Origin: Rotaria macrura
Lineage: Eukaryota > Rotifera > Eurotatoria > Philodinida > Philodinidae
Assembly: GCA_900239685.1 (NCBI GenBank)
Contig: OENT01000518.1
Span: 40,102 to 104,101, forward strand
Length of the DNA: 64,000 nucleotides
Reading direction: 5' to 3'
Part shown: in pieces, positions 25,701 through 37,311 of the stretch
Numbering within the stretch: the stretch's first letter is position 1
Layout: each line of letters opens with the position of its first letter
Position numbers and translations under genes: made by a program
The notes under the pieces: model-generated
What the model was told of the DNA's origin: nothing
What the model saw: only the letters and a program-made list of their open reading frames with translations
The model's database searches: none

Positions 25701-25850
25701 TTCTTTTCTAGTCATAGTAAGCATTGAATATGTTACAAGTAATTCTTCTGTATACAATGCATGTGAGAATATTAACTTACTGATATTGATTGCTTATCAT
25801 CGTTACCAAACATATGCGAATCGGTTTCGATTGCTTCTAAGTTTTTATCT
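22763..25850 (-). CDS. Low-complexity Ser/Pro/Gln- and Cys-rich protein, unknown function
   Basis: Exons with matching phases: about 25640-25709, 25095-25562, 24798-25025, 24241-24667, 23800-23993, 23627-23742, and a last exon of about 22763-23490 whose acceptor I could not fix. A further 5' exon near 25785-25850 seems to belong; the true start is not established. The product is rich in Ser, Gln and Pro, with a run of eight or more Ser near the C-terminus (about 22905-22940). The 24241-24667 exon has a Cys/Trp-containing tandem repeat (DCM-STWDN-C). The 24798-25025 exon adds paired cysteines (CDPCC, SCC). There is no signal peptide or membrane segment in what I could read and no family recognised. 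The gene is supported by phase-compatible GT/AG junctions, not by homology. Confidence 0.6.
24491..24616 (-). repeat. 63-bp coding tandem duplication
   Basis: Two copies, 24491-24553 and 24554-24616, each 21 codons, differing at several bases. Each encodes a V-P-x-x-DCM-x-STWDN-x-C unit, so the period keeps frame. Confidence 0.85.
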
Positions 25851-25889
25851 AAGTTATATAAAAAAATTCAAAATTTGAGAGTACCAATA

Positions 25890-27151
25890 GATATTTATGT
25901 TGTTGTTTCTCATCAGCATTTATGTTTATTACTTTTTTCATTGCCACATTCGTGTTAATTAATGTTAGATATTGGCTTCATGCATATGATAAATACGCTT
26001 TCGACATAGTTATCTATGTATCTGATTAATTAAATCTAGTCACTATTCAATATATTTCTTAGATTTATCTTCACAGTTAAAAAAAAAGAATCTTATTTAC
26101 TAATATAGAATCTAGTAAACGTGACAATACGTAATGAAGGTTGCATCAATGGACGCTTTCGAATCACAAGGAAAAATGAGAGTACTGGCGTGAACAACAA
26201 ATTTTGAAATGTACAAATAGAACGAATAATGATCAAGGATACAAAAAGGTGTGCACATTAATAAAGATTCTTTGCCTTTTCTTTTTCAAAATACAAACAG
26301 AAACATATTATAATTATAGTTCATGTATATCAAATAATTATTCGCTGTATTCATTGTCATTGACATTAAATGTTGACATATTCGTAATATCGATCGTCAT
26401 AAAATAAAACTGTAATTTAATAGTTTATGACTTAATAGCATCGTGATGTGCCTGATGATGCTCATTTATTTAACACTTATGGCTGTCAATGGATGTCATA
26501 AATAATACGATGATGTTCTCCTCACTACATGTCTACCGTTAGCTTGTCTTAATGAGATACAAATGTAATTGTCGTTGACAACATGGTGACACTTTTACTT
26601 TGTCTTTTCGTTCTGTTTTATCTTGTCTCTGTTAATTATTCAGTAGAGTAAACGTATGAGTAAAAACAATGAATTTAAACGTCAAATTTTCCTTGTTTCT
26701 TGATTATGTCAATGAAATTAGTACGTAGTAATACATTTGATCATTCAATGTTGACCTATTTTACAAATTCATTCACCCCCTTATTCTCTTTTTCTTATCG
26801 ACGAACTGTTGTCGTAGCTATTGTAAAAAAAAGAGGAAACATGACAAAAAACAAATGCCTACGAAAGAAAACATATTTGAATGAACGTTGTAGTCAATAT
26901 GTGTTTATAAAATTAACAAGAATATTTCCATTTTATATTTTGTCAGTCGGAAATTTATTTGTTAATTAGAATGTGAACAACAAAATCACAGTAGGGTACA
27001 CTATTACTATCTTTATTTATTATTTGGTAAATAAAGGAAATGAATATAGAGAGAAAAAAAAAGTTCAACATCTAGTCAGAATTATTAGATATTTTTTTTT
27101 CCTCGTTAATGGCAATAGCCTTGTGCCAATGACTCGTTCTCTAACATAAGA
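25890..27151. other. Intergenic, between divergent genes
   Basis: About 1.25 kb separating the minus-strand low-complexity gene from the plus-strand GPCR. Frames at 26204-26407 and 26700-26969 lack homology and splice context. The bases just before 27152 (CTCTAACATAAG, then A-ATG) resemble a splice acceptor. Confidence 0.45.
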
Positions 27152-28192
27152 ATGACACTTGCATTATCAAACAAACGTATCGAAAATGTTATTCAACTAA
27201 CAAATAGTATATTTCCATTAATTATTTTACCATTAGCAACAGTCGGTAATTTACTCTGTTTTCTTGTGTTTTGTCGACCTAAATTTCAAAAACGTCTAAC
27301 ACGTACATCATCAATATGTATACGTTTATTATGTACTAATGATTTAATTTTACTATATTTGTTTACAATTGATGTCCTATTGAAAGCTTACATGGTACCT
27401 TCAAAACGCATTTATTCAACACCTGGAACATGCCGTTTATACAAGTTTATCCGATATTCATTCTTGGATATGTCAGCCTATATACAATTAGGTTTAGCAA
27501 CGGATCGTTTTATATGTTGTGTTCACCATAGATATTATTCTCATTGGCGTAAAAAAAACTATCTATACTACTTATTGATCTTTGCATTTCTTTTGATTAC
27601 TTTGAAAAATGTATCATTTTTATCACCATTATATGGTTATTCGGCTAAAAGTAACAATCGTACGAGTACGAAATGTTCAGTTAAAATTGAAGCCAAATAT
27701 TTCGCAATCTACATGGCATACGGGCAATCATTAATTGATGTTGTTTTCATAACATGCATACCATTCTTTCTTATTGTTTATTTTAATTCAAGAATATTAC
27801 GAGAAGTATTGCGTTTACGTACAGAATGCTGGAGTACATTCACGAAAATCATACATTTACCACAAGAACAACATCATCATTCATCTGGTATTAATCGACC
27901 TGTCATAGTATGTGATCGTTCCAAACGTCGTCGTCTTCATTTAACATTCGCCCTTGGTTGCATATCGTTTGTATTTGTACTTAGTACTGCACCATACAAA
28001 ATATTTAAAATTGTTGAGCGACATGACAAAATGATACGCGATCAAGAAAAACGTGGAGCTAAATCAATGGACATACAACTCGCTGAACTTATTATTGATT
28101 GTCTCGAATATTTTTCATGTTCAACACCTTTTTTTGTTTGTTTAATGACATCAAGTATATTCAGAGAGGAACTACGTCGGATTTTTCAATAA
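27152..28192 (+). CDS. Class A (rhodopsin-like) GPCR, orphan
   Basis: Intronless 346-aa seven-helix receptor. TM1 carries the GN pair (VGNLLCFLVF, about 31-40). TM2 begins LLCTNDLILL with the conserved Asp at 64. TM3 ends in a DRF variant of DRY at 118-120. Cys94 and a Cys near 175 are placed for the usual extracellular disulfide. A long basic third cytoplasmic loop contains KRRR. TM6 has the FVLSTAPY segment in place of the common CWxP. TM7 has STPFFVCLM instead of NPxxY. The pattern resembles peptide (FMRFamide/thyrotropin-releasing type) receptors of lophotrochozoans and lineage-specific orphan families; the ligand is unknown. Confidence 0.85.
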   Translation: MTLALSNKRIENVIQLTNSIFPLIILPLATVGNLLCFLVFCRPKFQKRLTRTSSICIRLLCTNDLILLYLFTIDVLLKAYMVPSKRIYSTPGTCRLYKFIRYSFLDMSAYIQLGLATDRFICCVHHRYYSHWRKKNYLYYLLIFAFLLITLKNVSFLSPLYGYSAKSNNRTSTKCSVKIEAKYFAIYMAYGQSLIDVVFITCIPFFLIVYFNSRILREVLRLRTECWSTFTKIIHLPQEQHHHSSGINRPVIVCDRSKRRRLHLTFALGCISFVFVLSTAPYKIFKIVERHDKMIRDQEKRGAKSMDIQLAELIIDCLEYFSCSTPFFVCLMTSSIFREELRRIFQ

Positions 28193-29023
28193 AATGATGT
28201 ACTCTTTTAAAAACAAACAACTATATTCGATAGAGTAGTATGACTATTGAGCATTATACGATCGATATCAGAGAGTGTCACATGGCACAGCAAAATTTGT
28301 TGTCCTGATTCAAAAGAAAAATATGAAACAGAATCTGATTGAAATTCCGTATGTTTATTAGAAAACCGATCAAGATGGCAATAGTTTTATTGAATTTTAA
28401 CTTAATTATTCGAAAATATAATCGATGAAACTTTATTAGTAGGTTCATATTTTTTTATTTCATTCAAATATATTTTTCTAGTACATGTTATCAAGAATTA
28501 TCTCTATCACAAGACTTTCTAGCTCAGTTCAAAACGTTTACTCACAATGCACAAACAGTCATTTTATGACAAGAAAACAACGAAGACATAATAGAAGCTA
28601 CTCAGATTTTTAATTTTATATTTTCGAAAATTCTGAAATTCTTCACACATATGAAAGTAAACGTAATTTTTCAATAATAGACAATCGTTTTACAATTAAA
28701 ATCACTTTAATCCTCTTAAACTATTATAGCCAATAAAAAACTTAGTATTCTGCAATATTTAGTTTTTAAAAATGCCTACTAAAGAAAAAAGGCTAAATTT
28801 TAGATTAAAGTTGATTGTTTTCAGATTAAAAATCAATCGTAGTAACACCAACTACTTTAATCAGATTTTCACCGCGAATAGACAGACTTCATTCGATTTA
28901 AATCTTTAACAAATCTATTATAGTGGCTTATTCAAAATATTATAGTTAATTAGTTAGTTCAAAAGAATTATTTAAAAAATATTTCAATCATATGAAATCT
29001 GTACTTTACACTGAAAAGTCTGA

Positions 29024-29030
29024 TATAAAA
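29024..29030 (+). promoter_or_regulatory. TATA box
   Basis: TATAAAA lies 97 bp before the start of the short signal-peptide frame, a suitable spacing for a TATA-driven transcript with a 5' UTR of about 65 bp. Confidence 0.35.
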
Positions 29031-29120
29031 GGCAAACAAAACTAGTTCCATTAGAATTAACTTTTACGTCACATACAATCAATTTTAATCTGATCTTTGG
29101 CCATTTTTCTACATAGTCAA

Positions 29121-29222
29121 ATGAGTCTCAGAATTGCTTTATTTTTATGTTTGGTTCTATCGGTAAATGCGAGGAAAAATCTAGGCAATGAAGAAAAGAC
29201 CAGTTTTGGAAAGGTTAAATGA
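29121..29222 (+). CDS. Possible short secreted peptide (33 aa) or first exon
   Basis: The frame opens with a textbook signal peptide (MSLRIALFLCLVLSVNA), then a polar segment and a stop. It is either a small secreted peptide or the first exon of a gene whose next exon I did not find; possible GT donors are all in phase 0 (for example after codon 14 or at about 29213). They do not match the phase of the adhesion GPCR's first visible exon. Confidence 0.3.
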   Translation: MSLRIALFLCLVLSVNARKNLGNEEKTSFGKVK

Positions 29223-31718
29223 ACTTTCGTAATAGAAAGCCACACGTTTTCATTCCATGGAAATAGGTCAAAAGTTTTATTTATTACTAAATTAGTTTAA
29301 ACGTTAAGATAGCAATTGCTATCGTATTTTGAAACACAATATATCAAAGATCGACATAGTATTACACATACTATATCTCGTAGTACGGAGTTCAAAACAA
29401 AATAAATGTTTCAAGTATCATTTTTAGAAATAAAATTTTCTTCCGTGTCATTATTAAAAATGGTTCAACATTGAATAATCCGATTCAAATAGTAGCATTT
29501 TTATTCCATTTTTAAACATAGGGAATCCATTAAAACGATATTATTTTAATGAGCTTGTACAACACTAGTGCTTTCTAGTACATGACGGTATTTAGTTACA
29601 TATTAACCTTGATTGCAGCACTTACGAAATAGCATAATGGATGGGTATGAAATTCGAAAAAAATAACATAATTTTTATAAAGATTTTTTTATCTCGTACT
29701 ATTGTTTCACTCAGTTTACACAACCTACTGTGAGTTCATGGCAGTGCAAACCGAAAGTGAATAACTCACTCTCAAGGCAATGCATGGCAAAAAGGCTGAC
29801 ATGTGATGGTCTCTGCTTGATATGATGACGTTTTCTTATCCAAGAATATTTTTCTTTAACTAACATGATAATTCAAAGACAAATTTGTTTTTGAATTATC
29901 AAGTTAAGCTTTATAAAACATATTATTGAATAAAAACAAGTCTTCATATGAATAACAAATGAGAACAACCCAAGTCGAATGGTATCCATTCTGAAATATT
30001 GGTATGTTCTAACATACTATCTAATTGGTAAGAGGTGAATTAACACATTGAATACTCATTATCAATGTTATATTTAACTTATGAATTTTTTGATACATGC
30101 TGAAGGAAGAGGTGCTGTTTTCTTCTAGAAAAGTGAAAGAGATTTTTTTTTCTCTATGAATTCGACTTCATTTAAACACTAACTATCTGTTATTCTATAA
30201 TTCTTTCTCTTGAGAATTCGATCGCAATTTATAAAATAATACACAACGATAATCTTTTTCTTTTCTTCATCCGTTTCTATTAAGAGAAGTCGTTCTGAAA
30301 TGAGAATTACTCGGGTTGAACTCATTTGATTAAGTTTAATACACTAAGCGACCTATCGGTTATTATTTGTCACGGTACACACATACATATAGTATCTACA
30401 AGAATTATTCGGAGCGTTTTGTTTTCATTCTTTTCCCCCGCTTCCTTGAAAACCACAAAATAATCTAAAAAGTTATTCCAGTGAACTGAATTGTTTTCAA
30501 CAAGAATATAAAGAACTAAAAATCGCACTCAACTTCTCAAAACGAGATCTCCAGAAAACTAAAAATCCACGTTTTTAATCAGTTCAAACGTGCAAATACA
30601 TGTTGATTCAGGCTACATAGAAGGATAGAGCAAACAACTCTCTACTGAACGAGACGTCTACAATGTCTCTACGATAGTTTCCGGTTGAGATACAGCACCT
30701 TAATTATTGTTTTTTACGAAATGATAAAAAAGGGAGTCTTGTGTCTTCCATAAGATTATTGTATCTCAGTCAAAAAATGATTCTTGAGACATCTCATTTT
30801 TGTAGAAAGCTATTAGCTATATTCTTCTATGTAGCCTAAACAAAGTTATATTTGCACTTTCGAAATGCTGCAAATTAAGGATTTTGGTTTTCTGAAGATT
30901 TCGTCTTTAAAAATACGAGTATAAATTTTTTCTAGTTGTTAGGGAAACGGGAAAAAAATGAAAATAAATCTGTCAGCATATGTATTTTAGATACTGTATT
31001 TATATTGAATAGTAATTACAAGAGAATATGCAATGCAGAACTTCTTAAGATTTGAACACATTCGTAGTTAATTGTGCAAGTTTACAATCAACAATCAAAT
31101 GAAGGACGATTACTAAAAAGTACAATTTAATTTTTCATGATATAAATATAGAGCATACGTGTACATGAGAAACTTTAATTATTTATTTTCCTTGCCATTC
31201 TTTACTCAAGGAAGTTATATCGATGTATATTACATATAACTATGAACCATTGTAATTGATAGAAAACGAGAAACAAATTGAGTATATTCTCAAATGAAAT
31301 CGAATAGAAAAGGACATATTCTCTAATTAGAAATAAGTTTGGTCTATCATTAAAACGATTCTATGATATCTTTCATGTATGTAAGATAACTCGGTATAAA
31401 ACATCAATGATGAATTTTATTGACAAGAGTTTATTTTCTGTTTATCACAAATAATCGACGCTGTGCAAATACTTGATATTAAATTACACGATGGTTAAAA
31501 AGTCAACTGAAAAATATTTATTTTTCTTTTCGTACGAAAAAGGAGAGACCTCGTTTAAATTTGCAAGCAGTTAAGTGTGTTCATAGTGAACATTCGAGAT
31601 GTTTTTAATTATCTTCAAGCATATAAATATTTTTCAATGAAGAAATATAAAAGGAATAGACAAATCAATTTTTGTTGATCTAATCGTTTTAGTCGGATCG
31701 CATGGGCAATCTAGCGTG

Positions 31719-34700
31719 ATGAGAAAGGTTGGCTCATGTTTATTTACAGTTGATAATAACAATATAGTATTTAATTGTTCGAATTCTTCAAGTATGGACG
31801 AACTTGTAATTGATGGCCTGGATAATGTGACTCTGGATAGAATTGAAAGATGTGAAATTATTGGAGCGACTAAGGAAGAATCATTAAAAGTTTTTCCAGA
31901 AAATATTTGCATTCTCAAACAACTTAAAGTAAATAGTATTTAATAAATATCAGTTACATGACATTCCTTTTTTTTCTCTTCCAAATCTAGTATTTGACTT
32001 TATCAAGTAATCAAATCAGAAATATCCTGTCGAATCCTTCTTCGTCATGTCTATCGAAATTAGAAATACTTGATATGAGCAATAATTTTCTTACCGAAGT
32101 TCCTGTTCAATGGATATCGAAACTACAATCATTGAAGTCTATTGATCTATCTAGAAACAATTTATCATTTATACCTAACAATATGTTTCATAATATTTCA
32201 AATATTGAAAATTTTGATGTTTCATCAAATAGTTTAACAACATTTGAATTCTGGTTAATTCTAATAAGAAAACTCATCAATTATTCAAATAATCGAATAA
32301 TTCATTTTACCAATAGTTATCGAGTTGATCTTTCAAACTATCAATCGCATGTCACTGAACAAATTCTTATACGAAACAATCGTATAAAAATAGATTTTGA
32401 CGATGGAATTCTCGAAATCTACAATCGATGTCAAGAGATTAATTCAACCAATAATAGAATTTTAATGAAAGCCATTGAAACCATCCATCAAAATAATACA
32501 GGCTTACTGAATTGGAATTGTTCATGCAAACAATATTATTTACAAGAATATATTGTATCGATTGATTCTTCGAATGATTTTTCGACATGGTCTTGTGCGT
32601 CTGAATTGAACATCATTTACAGTCAAAAATGTAATTATCAATCATCATATGATGCTACTAACACCCAACCACGTCTATGTCATATTACACAAGTGGAAGC
32701 AAGTAACAATACGGTAAGGTTGAACTGAACTTTTTTAAAGCGTTATTAAATGAATACGAATACATAATAATACACCCTATGATCACGAGTTTATGGACTA
32801 GACAACTTGAAATATTTATTTTCTCATGTTTCATATTTGAAACTTGTAGGGCTTTTTATAGGATAGTGATAACTGATTGACAGATTGTGATAGAAATATA
32901 TCCGAATGTCTGCAACAATCTAGTTCCTTTTTGTTATGTGCTACTGTATTGTATGGTTTTACACTCAAATAGTGAAATTCTGTACGACACTTCATATAGT
33001 ACGATTGTATCAAAAAGTATTGATTTTTTGATAGTGTACGTGCGTGTGTATGTTCATCTATTCAATCTCAGTTAGTAACTATCTAATGGTAAGCATAGAT
33101 TTCAATCAAGTCATCGATTCCTCACACGTCTCGAATGTTTCTGTGAAAATGATTTGTTATGAATTTAAATTATCTAAACTCAAGATTTTTATACTGATTA
33201 TTTCCCATTAAGAATCGATCTTATCCTCAGTTCATCATTTTTTAATTACTATCACAGTACAATTATAAAACTTTGAAATTTTATAAAACATCTCAATTTA
33301 TTATTCGTTAATAATAATAGTCAATGTTCACATGTTCAATTGTTCTGTATTCATCTATAGAGCATAACTCATCATGAATTGATACGTATCAATTTTGTCG
33401 AGCTAATTAAAAACAATTATTTATGATTTTTAGAGAAATATTCTCAATAATAAATTAAAATAAGGATGATATTTCATCGCTGTTAAACATTCATCATGAA
33501 CGAAGTACATTTTTAAAAATCCTACTCCTACTAATCATAGAATAATCCTTGATAAGTCTTCAATTCTCTACGCACAACTGTGCTAGATATTGTTTCACAT
33601 GAACTTGCTCTTGTCATTACTTAGAAGATACGGATCCATTAAGTCGACCATCACGCAGTACTCTACGCCGAAATTCATCTGTATTTCTCGACACAATTTC
33701 ATACTACTGAATATGAAAGAAATTTAGAATAGATACAATTTTCACAATAGTTTTCAATTTATAATCTATAATGAAAGTCTTTATGATAACTTAGATAAAA
33801 TATGAGAATGTTTCTTTTCTAGACTTTTTCAAGCAATATATCTGATTTGAAAACTATTTCAGACCACATCTACGATGAAGTAAGATATATATATATATAT
33901 ATACATCGTTAATGTCACAATTATGATTGCAAAAAATATCTTTTCGTATTTTTAGCTGTCGAAATGTAATTCATCTGATTCAAACACGATTTCTAATTTT
34001 TCTCATATAATCGATCAATCTAATCATAAATTAAATCTTACCTTTTCTCAACATGATATTGAACAAAATCGATATAATTTTCAAAAAATAACTTCATTCA
34101 TTGAAAATTATCTTGAATCAATCCATACTTCAACAAACATAAGTATCGGTTCAGTTGGTATTTTAAGTGTTACAAAGAATGATTTAATCTATTCTTTTTC
34201 TCAACTTCTTCTCACAAATTCATCATTACATTATTCAATAGAGCTTAATGATACAGATGAAATAGCAAGTATTTCTATCGATTCAACATCGATCGACAAC
34301 TTGAATGAAACAGATATTTATACATTCTATTATCTTCCATCATCTCTTTTTTATTATGCTCAAAATAATCAAAAGATCAACGTAATTTCTCCTACTATTG
34401 GTATACATCTACCGAGAAAATCTCCACGTTTTATTACCATTTCATTTGTTGACAATAAATATCGTTCATCCGGACGATACTCATGTGTATTTTGGCAATA
34501 TAATCAATGGAACGATAGTGGCTGTTCTCATTCATTTAATTCTAAATCAAATCGTCACTTCTGTAATTGTCATCATACCACATCCTTCGCCATAATATTT
34601 ATTCCACATAAAGCTATGCGATACACTCCTGTACCATCCATCATTATTGCTGTAGTTTCAATAGTATGCTTTTCCATTTCAATAATTCTTTCAATACATC

Positions 34701-35491
34701 GGCAAGCTGCGTCTTTTCGTCATTTATCAATAGCAAACATATTTACTCTATTCAATTCAATTATTTTATTTTCATTATTTACCGGTATTTTAATTCATGG
34801 ATATCAATCATCAAATCTAGATTCGATTTTTCAACATCAATGTTCACTGTGGCAGAAAAATCTATCTCGAACAACTTATTTTTTTCTTATTGTAACATTT
34901 GCCAGCAAAACTCTACTGGGTATCGGTTATTTCCTAACAATATTCTTTCATTTTTTCTTCATCGAATTTACAATCATATCGAATAAATGCTTTTATGCAA
35001 GTTTTCTTCTAGTTATTCTCATTAGTATTATACCGACGTTAACTACATACCGATGGACAAATTTCTTCATAGAATATGATGGTATATGTTGGCTTAATGC
35101 ATCATTTATTTTGTCGTTCATTTCAATACCAATATTTGTTTTTCTTGCGTTGAATGCACTCATTATTTTGGGAATAACAATTCGTTTAATTCAATTTTTT
35201 ATCGGTCGTCAAATATTAAAAACTAATGAGAAACTAATGATTATTTCCATAATGATATGGATTACATTATGTATATCACTAGGGATTGCATGGATATTTG
35301 GACCGTTTTTAGATCTAATGACTAAAGAAAACACACAATCATCATCTATTGCCGTACAAATGATTTTTGGTTATTTTAATGGCCTTGAAGGTGTTTGGGT
35401 GTTGATTATCAATGTCATATTCTACTTAAATCAAAGACTAAATATGAAAAATCGTCCAACGATTTTCAATAACGTTAATTGCTATTTTTGA
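31719..35491 (+). CDS. Adhesion GPCR with N-terminal leucine-rich repeats
   Basis: Exons 31719-31928 (true 5' boundary uncertain), 31991-32713, 33823-33879, 33956-35491; all junctions phase 0, 841 codons from the first Met. Order: LRR N-cap with Cys pair; about four LRRs (LEILDMSNNFLTEVP, LKSIDLSRNNLSFIP); LRR C-cap (WNCSCKQYYLQEY); a GAIN-like region rich in Asn-x-Ser/Thr sites; GPS motif from about residue 507 (CVFWQYNQW, later CNCHHTTSFA); seven membrane segments about 551-830. The GPS cleavage triad usually reads H-L-S/T; here it is H-H-T-T, so self-cleavage is uncertain. No Ig or hormone-binding domain separates LRRs and GAIN, unlike vertebrate ADGRA. A signal-peptide exon should lie upstream. 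The 32714-33822 intron holds no other exon I can support. Confidence 0.85.
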
Positions 35492-36239
35492 AAAGATAAA
35501 TAATCGAATCTTTTCATTAGATTCAAACTGATCTATTTTCGTTTTTATTCACAATGAATCATGTGTATTCTCAACAATGAAATAAAACGAGTGACATTCT
35601 CGATGAATCTCTTACTTTTCTTATATGTGACCAGTATTTCTTCCAATCTAGTTCACTACTTTTAATTTTTCATACATTCTGAATTAAAATGGGAAACGTG
35701 ATTTCACTTTTAGTACTAGTATCATAGAGTTTGTTTTACTCTGTCTAGATGTATTTCTTCTCTATTTATTTTCTAATTCTGATAAATATATCGTTAGAAC
35801 GTAGTTCACAAAGAACAATCAAACATTATTGACGCAACATGTTTTGTCATTTATTAATAACTGTTCACATGCTTGACATTTAATTACTACTAGAGATAGT
35901 ATTAATTTACCTAAAGTTTGCTCTCAACAATCGATAAATGAATTCGTAGATAGGTCTTAGTAAATCTAATCTAAATGTTTAATATGAGATATTTCGTCAG
36001 CATGACTCTTACATGTTTATACTTAGTCGATGCATTCGACTTTTGACTTATTTTAGATATTTGTCACAAAGAAAATTAGTAGCAAACTTTGAAATCAAAG
36101 TGTTGATCTATAGTTAGAGATGTGTATGAACTGTGAATATATTTTTAATTGTGTAACCGAGTAGAATGGTTTTTCGTTAAACCCCTCCGCAGAAGAAAAA
36201 GCCACGGCCTTCTATTTTGAAAATTTACATCACTCCTCT

Positions 36240-37005
36240 GACGGTGACCTACTATTGTGGGTAGGGACCTGCAGGTTGTAGATAACCTGCCCTGTCCTGT
36301 CAGACCAGAGCAGGGCAGGGCAGGTTACAGGATATCAGCAGTGTAACCTGTCAACTTCCAACTAGTATGATTTAATAGATGTTGTCTACTTCTTTTCAAA
36401 ATCATTTGATAAGAAAAGGCTAAAACTAATAGTGAATTAAAAATCAATTTAGATTGGTCGCAAATGTATTCAACAGAAATAATAGATATGTGCTTTAGTA
36501 GTACATTCTTTGTACTACTACGAACATCTACAATTAATTCTATTGTACATATATTATTTTTCTGATTTCTAGCTTTATTATTGTTATTCTTTTGCTCATT
36601 ATTATAATTAATCTATCTTCGGGAAGAATAAAGATAATTATATTGCACTATTGATAACATGCTCTAGCATGTATTATTAAGACGATCACTATGAATAACT
36701 TCATATTCAGAATTCCTTCAATTTTGACTACGTCAGAGCGTATGATTAGCACATCAGGTCTAATATTAGAAAAAAGAAGATAACTTTAAAGTCCCGATAT
36801 TGTTAATGATATTTTAATTATAAGAAATTTTCGAAATGAATGACGTCATGTCTTTTACTTTGTGACTGAATCAAATCGGATAAAATTATACAACATACTC
36901 ACGTGAAAATTTGAATTTTTTCTCAATTATGAAAAACTAAAGGGCAAGGCAGGTTACAGGTTGCCAAAATCTTGCAACCTGCAGCTCTATAATTGTGGGC
37001 TATGT
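36240..37005. mobile_element. Short element with imperfect terminal inverted repeats
   Basis: The left end (ATTGTGGGTAGGGACCTGCAGGTTGT from about 36254, split here by wobble) recurs inverted at the right end (GCAACCTGCAGCTC then ATTGTGGGC at about 36974-37004). Near the left end, 36284-36299 and 36311-36326 form a GC-rich 16-bp hairpin with one mismatch and an 11-base loop. No coding capacity is visible, so it is probably a non-autonomous DNA transposon. Confidence 0.55.
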
Positions 37006-37291
37006 TTTTGCTTGGATTTTCCAAGAATGTTGATGGTCTTTAAAAATGTTCCTCCGATTAAAAAAGACACTTTTAGCAGTCAAAGACTGGAAAAACAGTG
37101 TTTTTTACAAAAAAAATCCGATTTTCTACTGCAAAACCAGATTTTTTAGTGCTAAAAACTGAAATTCATTGGATTTATGAGAAAAGTGTCTGGAGATCCT
37201 ATGGACGTCTATTACGTCTTGTGGAATTTTTCTTGGAAGTGTTCTTGTAATTATGGTGGCCTTCTAATATGCGGTGACTTTTTATTCTACT

Positions 37292-37311
37292 GGGGGGGGG
37301 GGGGGGGGGGG
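37292..37311 (+). repeat. G homopolymer, 20 bases
   Basis: Uninterrupted G run in AT-rich flanks. It could form a G-quadruplex; exact length is unreliable because homopolymers are prone to sequencing error. Confidence 0.9.

Larger units (their letters stand above)
28193..31718. other. Mostly empty intergenic stretch with one possible secreted peptide
   Basis: About 3.5 kb. Apart from the short frame at 29121-29222 I see nothing coding. The 5' exon carrying the signal peptide of the adhesion GPCR may lie near its right end; ATG TTT TTA ATT at about 31600 begins a hydrophobic stretch but is out of phase with the next exon. Confidence 0.4.

Noticed and set aside
34398-34986. Two plus-strand frames within the adhesion GPCR
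   Set aside because: Out-of-frame shadows of the long 33956-35491 exon.
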